This document shows positions 8,092 through 14,576 of a stretch of DNA of 14,576 nucleotides, in pieces. The position numbers were made by a program, and so were the translations under genes. The notes under the pieces are model-generated. The model did not search any database. It was not told the DNA's origin and saw only the letters and a list, made by a program, of their open reading frames with translations. Position 1 is the first letter of the stretch, and each line of letters begins with the position of its first letter. Source of the DNA: Saprospiraceae bacterium (GTDB lineage Bacteria > Bacteroidota > Bacteroidia > Chitinophagales > Saprospiraceae). The stretch is from NCBI GenBank assembly GCA_020849825.1, contig JADZFP010000391.1, positions 1-14,576 of the forward strand, written 5' to 3'.

Positions 8092-8556
8092 TTACTCCTC
8101 GTCATCGGCGCCCACATGGAATTTGAAGCGAGGGCCGATGCGCATAAAGCCTTCGCGCTGATAAAAACGCAGGGTTTTTTCGAATTCATCGCCGGGGGTA
8201 GTCAGTTCGAGACGTACCCAGCCGCGTTCGCGGGCCAGGTCTTTTACGGCATCCAGCAACATTTTGCCCACGCCTTCGGAGCGATAGTCGGGCTCCACGT
8301 ATAACTCGTTGATGACGCCGATACGGCCGCCGGCGTACAGGGCCAGCGACTCGGTTACGGTGATGAGGCCTACGTATTCATCGTTTTCTTCGTCGTAGGC
8401 CAGAACGGTCGAGTGCCGCTCGTCGCTGTCGATTTCTTCGAAGCGCTCGGCAATTTCATCGGCTTTGAGGTCGTGCTCAACGTCCTGAAAAAGGCCTTCC
8501 AACATGGCGGCCACGGTTTCGGTATGGGAAGGATCGGCTATGACAAATTGAATCAT
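8092..8556 (-). CDS. GNAT family N-acetyltransferase
   Basis: The 154-residue single-domain protein fits the GNAT fold. It has an N-terminal strand-helix (MIQFVIADPSHTETVAAML), a central strand EYVGLITV, then INELYVEPDYRSEGVGKMLL, where RSEGVG is the acetyl-CoA pyrophosphate-binding loop (R/QxxGxG/A), followed by ARERGWVRLELTT and RFYQREGFMRIG at the C-terminal end, as is typical. It would move an acetyl group from acetyl-CoA to an amine; the substrate cannot be named. The start at 8556 gives the canonical N-terminus. The frame is open far upstream on this strand, but that extension runs antisense through the next gene and has no domain character. It is divergent from the membrane protein gene at 8662 across a 105-bp gap. 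Confidence 0.88.
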   Translation of the reverse strand: MIQFVIADPSHTETVAAMLEGLFQDVEHDLKADEIAERFEEIDSDERHSTVLAYDEENDEYVGLITVTESLALYAGGRIGVINELYVEPDYRSEGVGKMLLDAVKDLARERGWVRLELTTPGDEFEKTLRFYQREGFMRIGPRFKFHVGADDEE

Positions 8557-8661
8557 TGGAGCAAAAAATTTGTGTCGCAATAATACGACAAGGGCTGAAT
8601 GTTCGGTCATCAGGTCGGAAATACCTTTCTTTGGCGACCAAATTAACTCGGAACCTGTTTT

Positions 8662-10050
8662 ATGGAAAAGAAAAGCCAACGTATCGCCTGGATTCTTTTG
8701 GGCGGATTTATACTGACATACTGGGGTTTGCACAACGGATACCCGTTCGTATATCCCGACACCGGTGCTTATATTTTCAGCGGATTCGACGGCCGGGCCC
8801 CCATCGACCGTCCGATTGCCTACGGTTTGTTTGTCCGGCATATCAGCATGATGGAGAGCGCGTACTGGGTCATGTTCGCGCAGGGGATACTGACCAGCCT
8901 GTTCATCTACTGGTTCATGAAAGCGCTGTTGGAAAAAGTAACGCCGGCGCTGTTCATCGGCTTTATTCTGGTGCTGACCCTGTTCAGCGACGTGTCGGTG
9001 TATGTTTCCTACCTGATGCCCGACCTTTTTACCCCCCTGGCTTATGGCGCCATGGGTTTGATTTTGCTGACGCCGGTATCGAACCGCAAGGCCATCGCGC
9101 TTGGTATACTGGCTTTTTTGTCGCTGATTATGCACAACTCCAACCTGGTTGGCGCCGGCATACTGGTTGTGCTGACGCTGATCTGGCGGATGTTGCCTGC
9201 CAACAGAATGATCATCACCTGGAAAACGGGGTTGATTGCGTTGAGCGTTGTATTTGCCGGATGGCTGGGCGGCCACACCCTGCAATACATTCACGGGGGC
9301 GGTTTTACCTCCATGGGCGGGCGGCACATGTTTATGATGGCCCGGCTCAACGAACTGGGCATTTTAAAAAACTACCTCGACAAAGCTTGCGCGGAAGGCA
9401 AAAACTACCGCATTTGTGAATTTAAGGATCAAATTCCCGACGATCTGCTTTGGCACCCGGAAAGCCCCGCCAACAAAACCGGTGGCTGGGAAGCCAATCG
9501 CGACGAATACAACCGGATCATCGGCGATATTTTTTCCGATCCGGTCTATTTAAAAACCTTCGCCGTGCAATCAATCAACGGCACGGCCGTACAATTCATG
9601 CGTTTTGAATCGGAACACGTGCGGGAAAGCCTGGACAACACCATGCCTTACGAGGCGATCAGGCAGAAGTTTCCCTACGAGCGCTACACTTACAGCATCG
9701 CCCGGCAGAACCATTTTCGCGAATACCTCGACTTTATGCGCGCTGCGGCCCGGCAGGAATTGTTTTTTCTGTTCAGTCTGTTCGTCGGTGTACTCCTCGC
9801 AAGTTCAGCCGGCTGGCGGGAAAAAGTGCCCCCGATGGTTCGAAGAATGTACGCCTTTGTGATGATGAGTCTGGTGATCAATGCATTTGTCTGCAGTACT
9901 TTCTCAACGGTTGTGTCGCGTTACCAGGGGCGACTGGTGTGGCTGTTGTTTCTAATTACGTTGATCGCGCTATGGTACCGCTTTCGGTCGTTTAAAGCCC
10001 CGGCATGGTTGAACACAGCAGCCGGCAATTCGGTTAATCAGGACCTATGA
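8662..10050 (+). CDS. Polytopic membrane protein, possibly a GT-C-fold glycosyltransferase relative
   Basis: The protein has 462 residues and roughly nine or ten predicted membrane helices: about residues 8-26, several between 65 and 205, then a soluble region (about 225-355), then three more helices near the C-terminus (LFFLFSLFVGVLLASS, MYAFVMMSLVINAFV, LVWLLFLITLIALWY). The first loop contains YPDTGAYIFSGF followed by DRPIAYGLF. An acidic motif in the first external loop, with helices flanking a soluble part, recalls GT-C glycosyltransferases that use lipid-linked sugars, but I find no diagnostic family motif, so that is only a suggestion. Its stop codon overlaps the next start in an ATGA (10047-10050), which points to translational coupling with the DUF2007 protein. 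Confidence 0.75.
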   Translation: MEKKSQRIAWILLGGFILTYWGLHNGYPFVYPDTGAYIFSGFDGRAPIDRPIAYGLFVRHISMMESAYWVMFAQGILTSLFIYWFMKALLEKVTPALFIGFILVLTLFSDVSVYVSYLMPDLFTPLAYGAMGLILLTPVSNRKAIALGILAFLSLIMHNSNLVGAGILVVLTLIWRMLPANRMIITWKTGLIALSVVFAGWLGGHTLQYIHGGGFTSMGGRHMFMMARLNELGILKNYLDKACAEGKNYRICEFKDQIPDDLLWHPESPANKTGGWEANRDEYNRIIGDIFSDPVYLKTFAVQSINGTAVQFMRFESEHVRESLDNTMPYEAIRQKFPYERYTYSIARQNHFREYLDFMRAAARQELFFLFSLFVGVLLASSAGWREKVPPMVRRMYAFVMMSLVINAFVCSTFSTVVSRYQGRLVWLLFLITLIALWYRFRSFKAPAWLNTAAGNSVNQDL

Positions 10051-10439
10051 ATCATCCGGACAACGACGATATCCTCGACAACTTCGCATTCGACAGCAGC
10101 CAGTTTCCCACGGAAGAAGGTGAAGGCGAGGTAGTTGCCAAATTTTTCTCCGTACTGGAAGCGGAAGTCGCCGCCGCGCGCCTGCGCTCGGAGGGGGTTC
10201 CGTGTTTTCTGGCCAATACGACCAGTCGCTCGGTTTTACCGCATTTACAAATTTTGATCCGGCTGCACGTGCGCCCCGCCGATGCAATGCGCGCCAGGGA
10301 AATTCTGGACGAAGCGGCGATCGACAATCTCGCCCCGACCTCAACCTCTACCAGTCATTTGGTGCTGCTGGGTTTGGCCATCCTGATTGGCTTGATCCTG
10401 GCTTTCATGCTGGTGAGAGCCATTTGGGGCTGGTATTGA
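10047..10439 (+). CDS. DUF2007-domain protein with C-terminal membrane anchor
   Basis: This 130-residue protein has an acidic N-terminal tail (about 1-27), a DUF2007-like domain (about 28-90) and one hydrophobic helix at the C-terminus (about 103-125, LVLLGLAILIGLILAFMLV). The domain signs are VVAKFFSVLEAEVAAARLRSEGVPCFL, a central HLQILIRLHV strand, and the closing ADAMRAREIL helix; this matches the small alpha/beta fold called putative signal transducing protein in Pfam. No enzymatic function is known for the family. It overlaps the stop of the upstream membrane protein by 4 bp, so the two are probably made together and may sit in the same membrane. It converges on rimO with only 5 bp between the two stop codons. 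Confidence 0.82.
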   Translation: MNHPDNDDILDNFAFDSSQFPTEEGEGEVVAKFFSVLEAEVAAARLRSEGVPCFLANTTSRSVLPHLQILIRLHVRPADAMRAREILDEAAIDNLAPTSTSTSHLVLLGLAILIGLILAFMLVRAIWGWY

Positions 10440-10444
10440 AGAAC

Positions 10445-11755
10445 TTATGCCAGATCGCCGTAGAGGTCGAATTCCTCGGCCTTGGTGATCCGAATTTGCG
10501 CAAAATCGCCGATCCGCACGTAGTTTTTCTTCGCTTCCACCAGCACCTCGTTGTCGACTTCCGGCGAATCGGCCTCCGTACGGCCGACGAAGTACTTGCC
10601 CTCCTTGCGATCAAAAAGGGTTTTGTACACCTGCCCCACCTTGGCCTCGTTTTTCCGAAGTGAAATTTCCTGTTGCAACTCCATGAGCCGTTGGGCGCGT
10701 TCGGCTTTGCGTTCGGCCGGCACGTCGTCGGGCAATTCGTAGGCACGGGTGCTTTCTTCGTGCGAATACTGAAACACCCCAACGCGTTCGAATTCCTGCT
10801 GGCGGACAAAATCGAGCAACTGTTCGAAATCGCGTTCCGTTTCACCGGGGTGCCCAACCAGGAACGTGGTGCGCAGGGCAATCCCGGGTACTTTTTCGCG
10901 AATTTTGGCCAACAAATCCTCCGTTTCCGCCCGACTGATCTGGCGCCGCATCAGGTCGAGCACCGGATCGCTGGCGTGCTGCAGCGGCAGGTCGAGGTAG
11001 TTGCAGATTTCGGGGCGTTCGGCCATCACGTCGAGGATTTCGAGCGGAAACTTGGACGGATAAGCATAGTGCAAACGTATCCAGTCGATGCCTTCTACAT
11101 CCGCCAGAGCATGCAAAAGGCGGGGGAGTTCGCGTTTTTTATACAAATCGAGGCCGTAATAGGTCAGCTCCTGGGCGATCAGGAGCAGTTCTTTGACTCC
11201 GCGGCGAGCGAGGTTTTTGGCCTCGGCGACGAGTTCCTCCACCGGGCGGCTCACATGCTGGCCGCGCATGAGCGGGATGGCGCAGAAAGAACAGTTGCGG
11301 TTGCAACCTTCCGAAATTTTCAGGTAGGCGTAGTGTGAAAGTGTGGTGATCTGTCGTTCGCCGAGTAGCTCATGGCGGTAGTCAGCCTGGAGGCGCGCCA
11401 GCAGCGCCGGCATTTCAAGCGTGCCGAAGAACGCGTCGACTTCCGGAATTTCCACTTCGAGGTCGTCTTTATACCGCTGTGAAAGGCAACCGGTGACGTA
11501 CAATTTGTCGATCTGACCCGCCTTTTTCAATTCCGCGTGTTCCAGAATGGTGTCGATACTCTCCTGTTTGGCCAGGTCGATAAAACCGCAGGTATTGATA
11601 ATGACGATGTTGGCATCGTCGTCGTCGCGTTCGTGATTGACTTCGTAGTCATTGGCCCGCAGCTGGGTAATGAGATTTTCGCTGTCGACCAGGTTTTTGG
11701 AACAGCCGAGTGTAATGACGTTGACTTTGTCGGGTCTGAGAGACTTCGTTCGCAT
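10445..11755 (-). CDS. rimO: Ribosomal protein S12 methylthiotransferase RimO
   Basis: This 436-residue radical SAM enzyme adds a methylthio group to the conserved Asp of ribosomal protein S12 (Asp89 in E. coli). Three parts are visible. The N-terminal UPF0004/MTTase domain has its cluster cysteines at C18 (LGCSKN), C56 (NTCGF) and C90 (TGCLSQRY). The radical SAM core has CNRNCSFC with C151, C155 and C158, and the RimO-specific LHYAYPS segment. The C-terminal TRAM domain (about 370-436) is EVDNEVLVEAKKNYVRIG and following. LGCSKN, LHYAYP and the FQYSHEESTRAYEL stretch separate it from MiaB. The start MRTKSLRPDKVNV at 11755 was chosen; the frame is open 19 codons further but without family resemblance. 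It stands alone on the minus strand, divergent from the DinB gene. Confidence 0.95.
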   Translation of the reverse strand: MRTKSLRPDKVNVITLGCSKNLVDSENLITQLRANDYEVNHERDDDDANIVIINTCGFIDLAKQESIDTILEHAELKKAGQIDKLYVTGCLSQRYKDDLEVEIPEVDAFFGTLEMPALLARLQADYRHELLGERQITTLSHYAYLKISEGCNRNCSFCAIPLMRGQHVSRPVEELVAEAKNLARRGVKELLLIAQELTYYGLDLYKKRELPRLLHALADVEGIDWIRLHYAYPSKFPLEILDVMAERPEICNYLDLPLQHASDPVLDLMRRQISRAETEDLLAKIREKVPGIALRTTFLVGHPGETERDFEQLLDFVRQQEFERVGVFQYSHEESTRAYELPDDVPAERKAERAQRLMELQQEISLRKNEAKVGQVYKTLFDRKEGKYFVGRTEADSPEVDNEVLVEAKKNYVRIGDFAQIRITKAEEFDLYGDLA

Positions 11756-11884
11756 GGGCAGGTTAAAAATGATTTTGGAAACACCAAACCAGAGAGGGGT
11801 GTTCAAAATCAATGTCGGTGCAAAGGTCTGAATTTTGCCAAAAATTTTGAAACCACTTCGTAGGATGCCTGCAAAGCTTGCGCG

Positions 11885-11892
11885 TATTTTTG
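11885..11892 (+). promoter_or_regulatory. Candidate Bacteroidota -7 promoter box for the DinB-family gene
   Basis: TATTTTTG matches the Bacteroidota -7 consensus TAnnTTTG exactly, 55 bp upstream of the DinB-family start codon. No TTTG -33 element is found at the expected spacing (about 19 bp upstream), so this is tentative. Nothing else is evident in the 192-bp divergent gap 11756-11947. Confidence 0.35.
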
Positions 11893-11947
11893 CCCCTCCT
11901 TATCAATAGTATCACCAGCGCCCGATTCCCGGAGCCTCCGCCCACTC

Positions 11948-12532
11948 ATGATGACACAAAAAGCCCTGCTCGATCGCCTGGAAACGGAATTGCGGGAATT
12001 GCTCGAAACCGTTCGCGGTCAAATTGCGCCCCTCCCGGCCGAGGCTTTGCTGTTTCGTCCGGCGCCTTCGAAACCCAAAGGCAAAGAAGCCTGGAATATT
12101 ATGGAATGCCTGGCGCACCTCAATGCTTACGCCGACGATTATCTGGCGCCAATTGATCTCGCCATCCACAAAGCCAAAGCGCGCCGCTGGACTGCTGCAC
12201 CCGACGAACCTGTGCGGTACTTTGGCAGAGGCAAAAGGGCTATCCGCCGCGCCAATCCAGCCAACGGGAAATGGCTGAAATCGCCCAAACGTTACAATTT
12301 TAATGCGCAAAACCTGAGTGTCGACCCGGTCAAATCGTTCATTATCAACAGCGAACGACTGCTCAGAAGCATTCAAATTGCGAGAGAAGTCGACCTGAAC
12401 AAACCTTTCATTCGCAAGGCGCATGCCTGGACGGGGCGCTATTCGCTGGGCAATCTGCTGGAATATTTGGTGACGCACCAGCGGCGGCATGTTCAACAAG
12501 CCCAACTGATTGCCAACAAATCGGGCCACTGA
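11948..12532 (+). CDS. DinB-family (DinB_2-like) protein
   Basis: The protein has 194 residues and a DinB-like four-helix-bundle pattern. The metal-binding histidine triad can be placed: H57 in the helix MECLAHLNAYADDYL, and H177/H181 in the HQRRH motif (HxxxH) of the last helix, LLEYLVTHQRRHVQQAQ. Length and spacing fit the superfamily, which includes mycothiol- or bacillithiol-dependent transferases and stress-induced proteins, often with a bound divalent metal. The substrate cannot be inferred. Two ATG codons in tandem start the frame (11948 or 11951). It ends just before the btuG-like leader, whose promoter box begins 15 bp after its stop, so the two are likely separate transcripts. Confidence 0.82.
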   Translation: MMTQKALLDRLETELRELLETVRGQIAPLPAEALLFRPAPSKPKGKEAWNIMECLAHLNAYADDYLAPIDLAIHKAKARRWTAAPDEPVRYFGRGKRAIRRANPANGKWLKSPKRYNFNAQNLSVDPVKSFIINSERLLRSIQIAREVDLNKPFIRKAHAWTGRYSLGNLLEYLVTHQRRHVQQAQLIANKSGH

Positions 12533-12547
12533 TACCCGGTGACAAGT

Positions 12548-12555
12548 TACCTTTG
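12548..12555 (+). promoter_or_regulatory. Bacteroidota -7 promoter box for the cobalamin riboswitch transcript
   Basis: TACCTTTG matches TAnnTTTG exactly and lies just in front of the riboswitch aptamer, so initiation about 5-7 bp downstream (near 12560) would start the RNA at the aptamer itself. No clear -33 TTTG is present at normal spacing. Position relative to the aptamer is the main support. Confidence 0.6.
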
Positions 12556-12556
12556 C

Positions 12557-12726
12557 CACGGTTTTGGTTTCCGCCGCCCTCCGCCGGCGGAATGAAAAGG
12601 GAACCCGGTGCGAATCCGGGGCAGTCCCCGCTGCTGTAAATTCCGATTAGATCAAAAGCACGAAGCCACTGGGCAACCGGGAAGGCGCTTTTTGACGGAA
12701 CAAGCCAGAAGACCTGCCAGGACCAA
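12557..12726 (+). promoter_or_regulatory. Cobalamin (adenosylcobalamin-type) riboswitch aptamer
   Basis: The conserved core of the B12 aptamer is readable in order. A GC-rich hairpin (about 12571-12590) is followed by AATGAAAAGGGAA, then the P5 hairpin CCCGG/CCGGG (12604-12608 with 12616-12620; loop UGCGAAU), then CAGTCCCCGCTGCTGTAA, GCCACTG (12665-12671), GGGAAGGC, and the B12 box AGCCAGAAGACCTGCC (12703-12718). It binds a cobamide coenzyme and in known cases represses the gene downstream when B12 is plentiful. It precedes only one gene, the BtuG-like lipoprotein, which starts 145 bp after the aptamer. The aptamer subclass (Ado-Cbl or Me/OH-Cbl) cannot be fixed by eye. Confidence 0.95.
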
Positions 12727-12880
12727 TATATCAACGGGCTTCGGGTGAAAGCCGGCGTGTTGAGATGCCGCTGCGCAGTCTGGCTTTTGGTCAGTCGGCC
12801 ATAACCCGGCAAGGTTCTCATTCGTCTTTTTGATCCCTCGGCCTTTCATTTCACCTTTTAAAGTGGCAAAAATGAAAGCC
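12727..12880 (+). promoter_or_regulatory. Expression platform of the riboswitch with a start-codon-sequestering hairpin
   Basis: The strand 12840-12851 (GGCCTTTCATTT) can pair with 12870-12880 (AAATGAAAGCC), giving 9 continuous pairs, a bulged C and 2 more pairs around an 18-nt loop. That stem contains the AUG of the btuG-like gene (12872-12874). The block TGAAAGCC at 12873-12880 occurs again at 12746-12753, so the earlier copy (with G12754) could pair with 12839-12848 instead and free the AUG. This looks like a translational on/off switch that hides the start codon rather than a Shine-Dalgarno site. No U-tract after a GC-rich hairpin, as needed for an intrinsic terminator, is obvious. The pairing is directly readable; the switching mechanism is inference. 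Confidence 0.6.
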
Positions 12881-13921
12881 AAATCCATGTTCACGGGCCT
12901 GCTCCTGCTGGCAACTCATCTCTTTTTCTATTCCTGTACCGACAATGCCACCCCTCTCCCACCCGACCCAGGCAAGTACAGTACCGGTATTTTTGTCGTC
13001 AACGAAGGTCCGTTCGGCGGCTCTGGCAGCATCAGCTGGTACGATCCCGCAAGTGGCGAAGTTGTGAGCGATGTGTTTGCGCGGGAAAACAACGGCGCCC
13101 TGCTGGGACAGTTCGTCCAGTCGCTGACTTTTCACAACGATAAAGCCTACATCGTGGTCAATGGCGCCAACAAAATCTATGTAGTTGACGCTGAAACGTT
13201 TAAGTTCGAAAATACCATTGAAGGTCTTTCCCTGCCGCGCTTTTTTTTACCGCTCGACGACCAAACCGCGCTGGTCAGCCAGTGGGGCGCCGACGGCCTC
13301 ACCGGCAGCGTGGCTAAGATTGATCTGAATACCAATACAATCATCCAGACCATTCCTACCGGGGCGGGGCCGGACAAGATGCTCCGATTGCCCGACGGGT
13401 TGGTGTATGTCGCCAATTCGGGCGGTTTCGGGGTCGACTCCACGATTTCCGTGCTCAATCCAGCGGATGGCATTGAGATTTCCAGAATTTTAGTGGGCGG
13501 AAAAAACCCGGGATCGCTTGCCTTGTACATACTGCCTGGCGGCCAGGTGTTGCCTTACGCGCATTGCCGGGCTTCTTTTCTCGACAGTTCGCCCAAAGGC
13601 TGGGTAGGGCCGCTTGACGGGACCCCGGGTTTCGAAACGGCGCCTTACGGCGACGATCTGGTGGCTGGCCCAAATCGACAATCCCTGTTTTTTAGTGCAG
13701 GAGGAAGTATTTGGAAAGTAGTTTACCCGGCTGCGCCGGAAAAATGGATCGATCAGGCGGCCTACGGATTGGCCTGCGACCCCGACAACGGCAACCTGTA
13801 TTGCGCCGACGCCAGGGATTTCTCATCGGCAGGCGAAGTGGTGATTTTCAATGCTGCCGGAGACCGGATCAGCGCCTTTACAGCGGGTGTTGCGCCGGGA
13901 GAGATCGTTATAAAACGCTGA
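12872..13921 (+). CDS. BtuG-like YncE/DUF5074 beta-propeller lipoprotein under B12 riboswitch control
   Basis: The product has 349 residues. The N-terminus (MKAKSMFTGLLLLATHLFFYSC) is a lipoprotein signal peptide with Cys22 as the likely lipidated residue, followed by a short Pro-rich linker. From about residue 35 a seven-bladed-type propeller follows, opening with the family-typical GIFVVNEGPFG-GSISWYDPASGEV pattern and continuing with AYIVVNGANKIYVVDAET, LVYVANSGGFGVDSTISVLNP, DPDNGNLYCADARDF and the closing FTAGVAPGEIVI. Such proteins include BtuG of Bacteroides, a surface lipoprotein that binds cobamides very tightly and hands them to the outer-membrane transporter BtuB. The riboswitch in front supports a B12 role. 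ATG 12872 is the start because it begins the signal peptide. No btuB or other transporter gene is adjacent in the window. Assignment to BtuG proper, rather than to another YncE-like propeller, is likely but not proven. Confidence 0.82.
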   Translation: MKAKSMFTGLLLLATHLFFYSCTDNATPLPPDPGKYSTGIFVVNEGPFGGSGSISWYDPASGEVVSDVFARENNGALLGQFVQSLTFHNDKAYIVVNGANKIYVVDAETFKFENTIEGLSLPRFFLPLDDQTALVSQWGADGLTGSVAKIDLNTNTIIQTIPTGAGPDKMLRLPDGLVYVANSGGFGVDSTISVLNPADGIEISRILVGGKNPGSLALYILPGGQVLPYAHCRASFLDSSPKGWVGPLDGTPGFETAPYGDDLVAGPNRQSLFFSAGGSIWKVVYPAAPEKWIDQAAYGLACDPDNGNLYCADARDFSSAGEVVIFNAAGDRISAFTAGVAPGEIVIKR

Positions 13922-14576
13922 TCAGGAGTAGAATATCTTTGTAATCAGGAGGTCGAACACCTCGATGCAAATCAGAACGATAATAATCCATTCGAGCTGA
14001 CTGCTTTCGCGGTGCAGGTACAATTCGCGGAATACCGCCAGATTATCTTCGATCACTTTAAACGTGTATTCAACTTCTTTAAAACGACTTTGCAACTCGA
14101 ATGTGCGCGACAGCCCCCGGTGAATCCGGTCGAGGTATTCGTCGTCCCAGATCAGGTCGGGGCCATCGAAAATGAACAGGTTTTCCACCACGCTGTTCTT
14201 GTTGTTCAGGGTGCGGCCGATAAAGCGGAGCATATTTTTCCGACTGATGCGGATGGCCCCTTCCTGTTCGAGTTGTTTGGTAAAATGGTGAATTTCAGCC
14301 AGTAACAAATCTGCCCTTTGGGAAAAAAAGTCCAGCGCCACGGAATGGGCAATGTTATGCATCACGATACGCACCACGTTTTCATCAATTTTCGGCACCG
14401 TAAGGCTGTCGAAATGAAACGTGATGGGCAAATCGGCTGCGACGGTGATTTCAAAATCGTCGCGCAGTTTTTCCTGGAGCGGTTTGCTGCAAAACGGTTG
14501 TAGAAAGGCCAGGTTTTGGCTGATTTCCACGCTGCTCAGGTTGGCAAAAACCACGGCGCCGTAGTCGAGCGTGTAG
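13922..14576 (-). CDS. RMD1/YagE (DUF155) family protein, N-terminus beyond the window
   Basis: The last 217 residues of the protein are present; the frame is open through the right window edge, where YTLDYGAVVFANLS fits the start of the DUF155 domain, so the GTG at 14554 is internal and not a start. Conserved family signs are HNIAHSVALDFF, RKNMLRFIGRTLNNKNSV, LFIFDGPDLIWDDEYLD, then an extended helical stretch (SRTFELQSRFKEVEYTFKVIEDN) and the near-invariant HRESSQLEWIIIVLICIEV, which forms the C-terminal membrane anchor. The family includes yeast Rmd1/Rmd8 and mitochondrial RMND1; the molecular function in bacteria is unknown. Its stop codon directly abuts the stop of the btuG-like gene (shared TGATCA), so the two genes converge with no space for a separate terminator. 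Confidence 0.88.
   Translation of the reverse strand, partial: YTLDYGAVVFANLSSVEISQNLAFLQPFCSKPLQEKLRDDFEITVAADLPITFHFDSLTVPKIDENVVRIVMHNIAHSVALDFFSQRADLLLAEIHHFTKQLEQEGAIRISRKNMLRFIGRTLNNKNSVVENLFIFDGPDLIWDDEYLDRIHRGLSRTFELQSRFKEVEYTFKVIEDNLAVFRELYLHRESSQLEWIIIVLICIEVFDLLITKIFYS

Noticed and set aside
8557..9327. Long N-terminal extension of the GNAT frame on the minus strand
   Set aside because: It runs antisense through the membrane protein gene and is rich in Gln, His and Arg without domain character; the GNAT fold starts at 8556.
8556..9419. 287-codon plus-strand frame overlapping the membrane protein gene
   Set aside because: It is in a different frame from the hydrophobic, clearly coding 8662-10050 ORF and has Arg/His-rich composition typical of shadow frames.
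10673..11338. 221-codon plus-strand frame
   Set aside because: It is antisense to rimO, whose motifs leave no doubt about the coding strand.
12571..12590. GC-rich hairpin that could be read as the terminator of the DinB gene
   Set aside because: It is a peripheral stem of the cobalamin aptamer and is not followed by a U-tract.
12652..12894. Minus-strand small ORFs across the riboswitch region
   Set aside because: The region is fully explained by the conserved aptamer and platform; the peptides show no coding signs.

Overview
The window reads as chromosomal DNA from a Bacteroidota bacterium, probably the Saprospiria (Haliscomenobacter/Lewinella-like) lineage. The phylum call rests on a type IX secretion (T9SS) sorting domain at the left edge, Bacteroidota-style lipoproteins and surface beta-propellers, exact matches to the Bacteroidota -7 promoter box (TAnnTTTG), and starts without clear Shine-Dalgarno sequences. 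The family-level placement is an inference from the gene repertoire. I see no phage, transposase, CRISPR, rRNA or tRNA.

Left part (1-4133): the C-terminal end of a secreted T9SS cargo protein; a convergent FemAB/BioF2-like acyltransferase; inorganic pyrophosphatase (ppa) on the minus strand; and, divergent from ppa, a two-gene arsenosugar unit made of a peroxidase-like CxxC protein followed by the radical SAM enzyme ArsS. The usual partner ArsM is not in the window. The gap after arsS is filled by a 48-bp imperfect inverted repeat.

Middle part (4307-11755): a very large exported TolB-propeller/amidohydrolase fusion with a Cys/His tail, a small membrane protein and a GNAT acetyltransferase on the minus strand. 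Divergent from these is a coupled pair: a polytopic membrane protein and a DUF2007 protein with a membrane anchor. The ribosomal protein S12 methylthiotransferase gene rimO converges on that pair.

Right part (11948-14576): a DinB-family protein, then the most informative regulatory locus. A -7 promoter box lies directly against a cobalamin riboswitch, followed by a long expression platform and a single lipoprotein gene encoding a YncE/DUF5074-type beta-propeller that resembles the cobamide-binding surface protein BtuG. The platform contains a hairpin that would bury the start codon itself. An upstream copy of the same 8-nt block could compete for the sequestering strand, so a start-codon-masking switch can be proposed from sequence alone. 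The window ends in a DUF155/RMD1-family protein that converges on the btuG-like gene with abutting stop codons.

Most genes here are housekeeping or accessory singletons. The units that look functionally linked are the arsenosugar pair, the membrane protein/DUF2007 pair, and the B12 riboswitch with its BtuG-like lipoprotein.
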